From an uncultured Clostridia bacterium (GTDB lineage: Bacteria > Bacillota > Clostridia > TANB77 > CAG-508): DNA of 7,765 nucleotides. The stretch is taken from positions 1 through 7,765 of the forward strand of contig CAQYCU010000065.1 of the NCBI GenBank assembly GCA_948919095.1. Direction: 5' to 3'. Position 1 is the stretch's first letter, and each line of letters begins with the position of its first letter. The notes below the pieces were generated by a model. That model searched no databases and was not told the origin of the DNA. It saw only the letters and a list, made by a program, of their open reading frames with translations. A program made the position numbers and the translations under genes. Of the stretch, positions 1 through 4,761 are shown piece by piece.

Positions 1-68
1 TTAATGTCAACCCAAAACAGAGTATTTTTATAATTGTAATCTAATTGTAACATTTCCCTTTCTAAAAT
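1..68. promoter_or_regulatory. Possible outward-facing (minus) promoter with an upstream direct repeat
   Basis: Downstream of rqcH, the plus strand shows two exact copies of TAATTGTAA at 31-39 and 42-50 (minus-strand reading TTACAATTA), with an 11-bp period of about one helical turn. On the minus strand they precede a TTGACA (complement of 5-10). Any -10 element and the gene served lie outside the window. TTACAA-N5-TTACAA resembles response-regulator direct repeats such as the PhoP box, but the binding protein is unknown. Confidence 0.3.
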
Positions 69-1846
69 TTATTCCAAACTTGGGTCAACATATACAGTCT
101 TATTATTAGTATAAATTACATATCCGTGGATTTGCTCCATGTGGCTTTTTCACATATTTAATTAAAGTATAATCAACTGGTACATGCGATGAAAATTTAG
201 CTTTGCTATAATATGCACAAAGCTCAGCACATTTTTTTATAGTTGAAATCTTAGGCATCTCTCCATTGCATCTTAGTATTAAGTGGCTACCATGTATATC
301 TTTGGCATGAAACCAGTAATCATTATCATTAGCAACTTTTAAAGTTAAATAATCATTTTGTTTATTATTCTTACCAATACAAACATTATATCCATCAACT
401 TGAAGTTTAATATAATTATTAAGCATTGACGGATTTTCTTTATTAGATTTTTTCCTCTTATTCTTAAAATTTAAATCATTGAAAAGAATATTAGCTGAAA
501 TTTCATCATACACTTCATCTACGTCAGAAATATTTTGACAATTATCAAGTTCTTGAATAAGAGATTCTAAATAGTTAAGCTCTGTATTTGTTTGCTTTTT
601 TTGAACACTTACAATTTCCAAAGTATTTTTCATTTTATTATATTTTTTAAAATACTTTTCAGCATTTTGAGAAACAGTCAAATTAGTATCAATTTCAATA
701 TCTACGAAATTATTGTTATCATAATAATTTTCCATAGTTACTATAGCCTTGTTATTCTCATTTTCTTCGCCTAAATATTTTATATTTGCATTGTTATTAC
801 TTAAATCTTCTAATCTATAAATATTTGAAATTAAAAGTTCTCCATATAATTTATGCTTCTCCATATTTTCGCAAGACTTTATCTTTTCATTAATATTATT
901 AAGTTTACTTATTAGTTTATCAAGAGTATGACTTAAAATTTTTAACAAGTCATTTCTATAATTAATAAAAGATTCTTCTTGATTTTTAATATGATAAAAG
1001 TCATCAATAAAAAAGTTTACAGCTAAGTCATTGTTAATATTTGTACTATTTTCATCATTAGTAATTCTTTTTTCATACGCTATATTCGCAGGATACACAC
1101 TGTATCCCTTTTTAAAATTATCACAAAAACACTCCATATCATTTGACAAAATGTTACAAATATATTCATAAATACTTTTTAAACTACTTGAAGATACAGT
1201 GTTCGACAAATGCAAGTTTTCTAATGTTGACTGGATAAAGGCTTTGCTTATACCAACAAAGATATTAGGAATAGAACTATCTAAAGTTTTGATTCCATAA
1301 TTCAACACCATCTTTTCAAATTCTTCATATGAAGTATTTATAAAATTAGATTTATTTGAAAGAGGAAAACTATATTTTCTTCCGTGGCATTATGTCTCTT
1401 GATTTACCTTCGCTATCGTATTTTTTAAGTGCATCAATAATTGTATTATTCTCATTTAGTAATACAATATTACTATATTTTCCCATCAATTCTATAGCAA
1501 GAGTTCTAGTAACTTTATCATTCATCTCATTAAAGCACTCAAATTCAATATAGCAAATACGTTCTAATCCCTCCATATAAATATTTTTGATTTTTGACGA
1601 AATTAAATACTTTCTCAAAATCATGCAAAAATTAGGAGCTTGAATGGGATTTTCCCTAGAATATGTTGTTAAATGAATTCTATAATTGCTAGCAGTTGTG
1701 TCTATATTTAAAGCATAAGTTTTTTTATTATAAATGCTCATATATATAGTATTAGCTGTTGGTTCATAAATTTGATTTACTTTTCCACCAATTAGAACTT
1801 GTAGCTCTTTAACAATGCTATGCAACGTAATTCCATCAAAAGCCAT
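69..1846 (-). CDS. rqcH: RqcH (NFACT / Rqc2 family) ribosome quality-control factor, read through two +1 frameshifts
   Basis: RqcH binds 50S subunits carrying a stalled peptidyl-tRNA and recruits tRNA-Ala to add C-terminal alanine tails that mark the peptide for degradation (family knowledge). The N-terminal part opens MAFDGITLHSIVKEL and has the family segment PNFCMILRKYL near residues 71-81. E95-R96 falls where B. subtilis has the functional D97/R98 pair. A Lys/Glu-rich coiled-coil middle follows, then the NFACT-R domain with YWFHAKDIHGSHLILR. The frame breaks after Pro154 (skipped C at 1384) and after Pro573 (skipped C at 126). Skipping one base at each gives a continuous 591-residue protein, the usual family length, ending VYVDPSLE. 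Without the shifts, translation stops within 5-6 codons of each site. The ATG at 1846 has GAAAGGA seven bases upstream. Identity is firm; whether the shifts are programmed, mutational or artefactual is open. Confidence 0.9.
123..129 (-). other. +1 frameshift site 2 in rqcH (CCA C GGA)
   Basis: The frame entering from upstream reads GCA AAT CCA CGG ATA TGT AAT TTA TAC TAA and stops. Skipping the C at 126 gives AAT CCA GGA TAT GTA ATT TAT, i.e. Asn-Pro-Gly-Tyr-Val-Ile-Tyr. This matches the family's conserved C-terminal KPG(F/M)VIY-type motif, followed by TNNKTVYVDPSLE and a TAA at 69-71. It is the same heptamer, the same skipped base and the same Pro-Gly product as at 1381-1387. Confidence 0.85.
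1381..1387 (-). other. +1 frameshift site 1 in rqcH (CCA C GGA)
   Basis: On the minus strand the frame reads ATG CCA CGG AAG AAA ATA TAG and stops. Skipping the C at 1384 gives ATG CCA GGA AGA AAA TAT, i.e. Met-Pro-Gly-Arg-Lys-Tyr, the family's conserved MPGRxY-like segment, and the frame then stays open for 419 codons. The zero-frame A-site codon is CGG. The event is visible directly; the mechanism is inferred. Confidence 0.85.
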
Positions 1847-1853
1847 AATAATA

Positions 1854-1860
1854 TCCTTTC
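1854..1860 (-). promoter_or_regulatory. Ribosome binding site of rqcH
   Basis: GAAAGGA on the minus strand lies seven bases upstream of the ATG at 1846 and fixes that codon as the start of the first rqcH segment. No comparable site precedes the internal ATG at 1311, so the second segment does not look like an independently initiated gene. Confidence 0.7.
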
Positions 1861-1905
1861 ACAATAATCAATTTATTATATACAATATTTTCAAACTTAA
1901 AATAT

Positions 1906-1934
1906 ATTATAATACATTATTAAAAAAATATCAA
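1906..1934 (-). promoter_or_regulatory. Vegetative promoter of rqcH
   Basis: Minus strand: TTGATA (1934-1929), a 17-base spacer, then a perfect TATAAT (1911-1906). Initiation near 1899 would leave a leader of about 50 bases before the ATG at 1846. A second TATAAT-like stretch near 1877-1882 has no good -35 partner. Confidence 0.65.
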
Positions 1935-1941
1935 TAAAAGC

Positions 1942-1970
1942 TTGACAATCTGCATATTTATCAATATAAT
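1942..1970 (+). promoter_or_regulatory. Consensus vegetative promoter of sigH
   Basis: Perfect TTGACA (1942-1947) and perfect TATAAT (1965-1970) with the ideal 17-base spacer. Transcription would begin near 1977, about 27 bases before the sigH ATG. The -35 element sits 7 bp from the -35 of the divergent rqcH promoter, so the two would compete for polymerase or share a regulator. Confidence 0.8.
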
Positions 1971-2003
1971 ACAAGAGAAAATCACTATAGGAGAGCATAT
2001 TTA

Positions 2004-2657
2004 ATGGCTAACAATAATGTATTCTTTTCAAGAGGAATAGAATACGAAAAAATGACAGATGAACAATTACTTAAGTTAATACGAAGAGAAGACAAAATGG
2101 CATTAAATCGTCTTATTGACAGATATAAGGATGCTGTTGAAATTAAGGTCACAAAATTTTATATAAGTGGAGCTGAAAAGGATGATATTATGCAAGAAGG
2201 ATTAATAGGCTTGTATAAATCTATTAGAGATTTTGACCTTAATAAACAGAATTCTTTTAAAACTTTTGCTAATCTATGTATTGAAAGGCAAATCATTACT
2301 GCAATAAAGGGGTCAAATAGACAAAAGCATATGCCATTGAATTCGTATGTGTCATTAAATAATACAAGTTATGAAAATGATAATGGTGAAATGGAGAATC
2401 AGTTAATAGATGTTTTAGATTCTAATACTGTTGAGGACCCTCTTGAAACTATTACTAAAAATGAATATATGAAAGATGTTGAAAATTCAATTAATCAAAA
2501 CCTTAGTTCTTTTGAAAAACAAGTACTTACTAAATTAGTACAAGGTCAAAGCTATAATGAAATAGCTGAAAGTCTTAACTCTCCTGTGAAGTCAGTTGAT
2601 AATGCAATTCAACGTATTAGAAAAAAGACTGTAAAGAATATTAAGAATTTAACGTAA
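2004..2657 (+). CDS. sigH: RNA polymerase sporulation sigma factor SigH (Spo0H)
   Basis: A sigma-70 family factor of the SigH type, which directs early stationary-phase and sporulation-initiation genes in Firmicutes. Region 2 contains DDIMQEGLIGLYKSIRDFD (residues about 60-78), followed by FKTFANLCIERQIITAIK and RQKHMPLNSY (about 85-115), which are hallmark SigH segments. Region 4 (about 155-213) carries a helix-turn-helix with SYNEIAESLNSPVKSVDNAI. The 217-residue length is typical. The ATG at 2004 has AGGAG about ten bases upstream and a consensus promoter at 1942-1970. It is the only plus-strand protein gene and is followed 101 bases later by tRNA-Thr, probably on the same transcript. No frame problems are seen. 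The gene implies an endosporulation programme, or its ancestry, in this organism. Confidence 0.93.
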   Translation: MANNNVFFSRGIEYEKMTDEQLLKLIRREDKMALNRLIDRYKDAVEIKVTKFYISGAEKDDIMQEGLIGLYKSIRDFDLNKQNSFKTFANLCIERQIITAIKGSNRQKHMPLNSYVSLNNTSYENDNGEMENQLIDVLDSNTVEDPLETITKNEYMKDVENSINQNLSSFEKQVLTKLVQGQSYNEIAESLNSPVKSVDNAIQRIRKKTVKNIKNLT

Positions 2658-2725
2658 GTAATGTAATTTAAATTTTAGGTAGTGTATTTCCACTTCTAAT
2701 TAATATATTTTAAATATTATAAAAA

Positions 2726-2751
2726 AATGTAAGCTAGTAGTAGCTTACATT
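2726..2751 (-). terminator. Hairpin just upstream of tRNA-Thr, with its U-tract on the minus strand
   Basis: A perfect 11-bp stem (arms AATGTAAGCTA and TAGCTTACATT) with a four-base GTAG loop. The A-run at 2721-2727 becomes a U-run 3' of the stem only in minus-strand transcripts, so as an intrinsic terminator it would stop transcription running antisense through the tRNA. For plus transcripts it is followed by AATATATG, a poor terminator, so it may instead be a processing structure between sigH and the tRNA. Confidence 0.45.
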
Positions 2752-2758
2752 AATATAT

Positions 2759-2834
2759 GCCCACATAGCTCAGTTGGTAGAGTGCAGCCTTGGTAAGGCT
2801 GAGGTCACCGGTTCAATCCCGGTTGCGGGCTCCA
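2759..2834 (+). tRNA. tRNA-Thr (anticodon GGU)
   Basis: A 76-base cloverleaf with encoded CCA. The D arm is GCTC/GAGT, the anticodon stem CAGCC/GGCTG with loop TTGGTAA (anticodon GGT, reading ACC and ACU), and the T arm ACCGG-TTCAATC-CCGGT. The discriminator is T. The acceptor stem GCCCACA/TGCGGGC has one A·C mismatch (position 5:68), and the D stem ends in a G·T pair. The gene follows sigH, with a likely terminator 20 bases downstream. Confidence 0.93.
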
Positions 2835-2853
2835 ACATTTTTTATTTTATATC

Positions 2854-2889
2854 AAAAACATACTGAAATTTGTTTTTTAGTATGTTTTT
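2854..2889. terminator. Bidirectional intrinsic terminator between tRNA-Thr and the DUF4116 gene
   Basis: A perfect 11-bp inverted repeat (AAAAACATACT at 2854-2864 and AGTATGTTTTT at 2879-2889) with a 14-base loop. The A-rich outer arm on one side and T-rich outer arm on the other supply a U-run in either direction. It lies between the converging plus-strand sigH-tRNA unit and the minus-strand gene ending at 2900. Confidence 0.65.
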
Positions 2890-2899
2890 CTATAATTAT

Positions 2900-3343
2900 T
2901 TATTGTTGATTTAAAATTTTCTTTATCTCTTCTCTGTCTTTTATATTATCTTCTATATACATTAATGCTTCTTTATTTTGCTTTAATGCTTCTATTGCAA
3001 TATCTATATCTCCTCTTAACTCTTTACTAGCGTATTTTAAAATTCTCCACTTATTTTTTACAGCAGATAATACTACAGCCTTATCATTTCTAAGCTCTTT
3101 GCTAGCATAATAAAGTAATTGTCCATCAACTTGAACTCCTTTAAGCATAAGCTCTTTATCAGCATGAAGTGTGTCATTAGCATAGGCAACAACCCACGTA
3201 ACCCCATCATCTAAGGCTTTTATCATAAATTCTTTATTATTGCAATTTTCCTCGGCATCTTCTATCATATACTTTTCTTTTCTTTCATTAAAGCCCTCGT
3301 CTTCTTCTGTATCAACATCTTTTGTAGTATTCTCTTCTTCCAT
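2900..3343 (-). CDS. DUF4116-repeat protein
   Basis: A 147-residue protein with a short, highly acidic N-terminal part (MEEENTTKDVDTEEDEG). Four consecutive repeats of about 25 residues follow, at roughly 37-62, 63-87, 88-112 and 113-137. The repeats share the pattern K-x-hydrophobic pair-x-A/G-V-x-(12)-YAS-K-ELR-x-D, seen clearly in LLYYASKELRND and ILKYASKELRGD. This is the DUF4116 repeat, a family without an established function. No signal peptide or membrane segment is seen, so it is probably cytosolic. The ATG at 3343 is chosen because AAGGAAAGGA precedes it. An in-frame ATG at 3385 would add 14 residues but has only a weak site. It lies 59 bases after the nucleotidase gene and is probably co-transcribed with it. 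Confidence 0.75.
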   Translation of the reverse strand: MEEENTTKDVDTEEDEGFNERKEKYMIEDAEENCNNKEFMIKALDDGVTWVVAYANDTLHADKELMLKGVQVDGQLLYYASKELRNDKAVVLSAVKNKWRILKYASKELRGDIDIAIEALKQNKEALMYIEDNIKDREEIKKILNQQ

Positions 3344-3402
3344 ATTAAATTTAGTCCTTTCCTTCTTTGCTTTATAAAAATACATTCTATTTCAGTCACT
3401 TT

Positions 3403-3981
3403 TTATTTGCACATTTCTGTTATAGCTCTATAAATATCTCCCCAATTATTTACTTCTTTTACATACTCATTTTCCTCTAATTTCATTAAATTAGTATCTC
3501 TAAAATACAATGTTTTTACTTGATTTTCTGAGATTTTTTTAACAATTCTCCAATCATCATCAATCATAATATCAACATTTTCTTTTTGACAAATTTCTAA
3601 TTTGTTATCAATTTGCCAATAATATTTATCAAATTCAATATTGTTTTCTTTAAGCAAACGAATTGCGTCGTCTTTCATTTCTTTAACATGTCCGCCTCTT
3701 GCTGTAATAACTATAAATTCATGTCCTTGATTTTTCAATAAGTCAAATACTTTTTTAAATCCTGACATTAGGTTACTTTCTTTTGATACAGTTAGGAAAT
3801 ATTTTTGTATAAATTCTTTTTCTTGTTCGTCAGTCCAATTATATCTTGCTTGGAATTTTGGTTCTTTTCTATCAACCAAATTATTTCCTTTTAAAGTATC
3901 TACATCAAATATCTCTTCATATGTTCTAAATGTTGTTTCACTATCAAATACAACTCCATCTAGGTCTATTCCTATTTTCAT
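3403..3981 (-). CDS. HAD-superfamily 5'-nucleotidase (NT5C-like)
   Basis: A 192-residue phosphohydrolase of the haloacid dehalogenase fold, most like the 5'(3')-deoxyribonucleotidase (NT5C) group. That group removes phosphate from nucleoside monophosphates, and the exact substrate is not deducible here. Motif I is KIGIDLDGVVFDSE with nucleophile D6 and acid/base D8. Motif II is VITARGGH (T93 region). A Lys in DNKLEIC (about 127) may serve motif III, and the metal-binding acidic motif is MIDDDWRIVKK (about 140-143). The start is the ATG at 3981, preceded by AGAGGAG at an eight-base distance. An upstream in-frame ATG at 3999 overlaps that site and is rejected. The gene heads a likely two-gene unit with the DUF4116 protein, possibly transcribed from the distant promoter at 4393-4421. 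Confidence 0.82.
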   Translation of the reverse strand: MKIGIDLDGVVFDSETTFRTYEEIFDVDTLKGNNLVDRKEPKFQARYNWTDEQEKEFIQKYFLTVSKESNLMSGFKKVFDLLKNQGHEFIVITARGGHVKEMKDDAIRLLKENNIEFDKYYWQIDNKLEICQKENVDIMIDDDWRIVKKISENQVKTLYFRDTNLMKLEENEYVKEVNNWGDIYRAITEMCK

Positions 3982-3989
3982 AAATTTTA

Positions 3990-3996
3990 CTCCTCT
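3990..3996 (-). promoter_or_regulatory. Ribosome binding site fixing the nucleotidase start
   Basis: AGAGGAG on the minus strand is eight bases upstream of the ATG at 3981. Together with motif I beginning right after that Met, it settles the start over the in-frame ATG at 3999. Confidence 0.75.
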
Positions 3997-4392
3997 CATT
4001 ACTTGTATTATCTATTTTAGGTTAATAGATTGCTAGTTCTATTCCCTTTCATTTTCTAACTACATGCAATTCATCTCCAGATCCCTCAGTTTTAAAATAT
4101 GCAATAAATTATATAAATTAATCTTTGACTTATTTATATCATAAAATTGTTATAAATACAATTATAATTCAAAATTTTTATACCTTAGTTAAACTTATAT
4201 TATATAAAAAACAAAGTGCTATTTTTGATTCTATTAAAAATTTTTCAATAAAATCATTTCTAACACTTCATTTCTGTAATCTGCTTATTAAATTTTTTTT
4301 TTACTTTTCATCTCTTGTGATTGAAGTTTTAATATCTATTCTTCGCACACAAAATTCACATACTTTTATTTATTGTACAGCATAGTAGTCTT
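3997..4392 (-). other. AT-rich stretch without a convincing gene; long leader or gene remains
   Basis: About 400 bases between a good minus-strand promoter and the nucleotidase ribosome binding site. Minus-strand reading yields only short open pieces, such as VCEFCVRRIDIKTSITRDEK (near 4301-4363) and FKTEGSGDELHVVRK (near 4050-4096). They sit among stop codons and look more protein-like than the surroundings. The plus-strand open frame 4125-4385 is low-complexity Ile/Leu/Phe/Lys, typical of AT-rich noise. An untranslated leader, an unknown RNA or a decayed gene are all possible. No known riboswitch architecture was recognised. Confidence 0.35.
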
Positions 4393-4421
4393 TTATTAAA
4401 AATGCTTTTTTGTTATGTCAA
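4393..4421 (-). promoter_or_regulatory. Vegetative-type promoter upstream of the long leader
   Basis: Minus strand: perfect TTGACA (4421-4416), a 17-base spacer, then TAATAA (4398-4393). Initiation near 4386 would give a leader of about 400 bases before the nucleotidase ATG. It lies just past the stop of the small gene at 4457, so it could separate that unit from the nucleotidase/DUF4116 unit. Confidence 0.5.
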
Positions 4422-4456
4422 TAGACATATTCCCTATATACCAGCGCATACAAGTC

Positions 4457-4705
4457 CTACCCCTCTGGTGTTCCCACCTGATACTCAATCTCTTCCATAT
4501 ATGGAAACATTTGCTTTACAGCTTTAAATGTAATCATTGCCTTTTCAGGAACTGGGTTCTTAGTTTTTAACTCAACTAATTCTTGCATATAGCAGTTTTC
4601 ATTAACCTTATAGATTTTATATCTATTTCTAACATAATCAAACATTACTTTGTAGCCATCATCTAAGTCTTTTGAAAACTCATTGAATGTATATTTACCT
4701 TCCAT
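4457..4705 (-). CDS. Small hypothetical protein downstream of the DNA ligase
   Basis: An 82-residue protein I do not recognise. It opens MEGKYTFNEFSKDLDDGYKV, has a Tyr- and Lys-rich centre (VRNRYKIYKVNENCY) that could form a small beta-rich fold, and ends in VGTPEG. There is no signal peptide, membrane segment or cysteine motif. The ATG at 4705 is chosen for the GAAAGGG site about six bases upstream; a TTG in the same frame at 4723 lacks support. It begins 56 bases after the ligase stop on the same strand with no clear terminator between, so co-transcription with the ligase is likely. A role in DNA metabolism would be inference from position only. Confidence 0.65.
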   Translation of the reverse strand: MEGKYTFNEFSKDLDDGYKVMFDYVRNRYKIYKVNENCYMQELVELKTKNPVPEKAMITFKAVKQMFPYMEEIEYQVGTPEG

Positions 4706-4761
4706 ATTATTCCCTTTCTGCAATTTGAAAAATAAATTGACCTGCTAATTATTTCTCAAAT

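Noticed and set aside
592..774. Plus-strand open frame inside rqcH, and similar ones at 1356-1553, 5429-5653, 6910-7113 and 7218-7553
   Set aside because: They lie antisense to well-supported genes and show no family features.
106..1311. The 401-residue frame as an independent gene starting at the ATG at 1311
   Set aside because: No ribosome binding site precedes it, and both ends continue RqcH homology in other frames through identical heptamers.
69..1846. rqcH as an ordinary pseudogene
   Set aside because: Only two lesions, both the same base in the same heptamer, with promoter, ribosome binding site and all domains intact; decay usually gives varied lesions. Not excluded, but not preferred.
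3344..3385. Upstream start for the DUF4116 gene (ATG at 3385)
   Set aside because: Weak ribosome binding site there, while AAGGAAAGGA precedes the ATG at 3343.
4125..4385. Plus-strand open frame of 86 codons
   Set aside because: Low-complexity Ile/Leu/Phe/Lys composition, no convincing ribosome binding site, and AT-rich DNA opens such frames by chance.
4414..4429. Small palindrome TATGTC-AATA-GACATA as a terminator of the small gene at 4457
   Set aside because: Only a 6-bp stem with no U-run on the minus strand; it overlaps the -35 of the promoter at 4393-4421.
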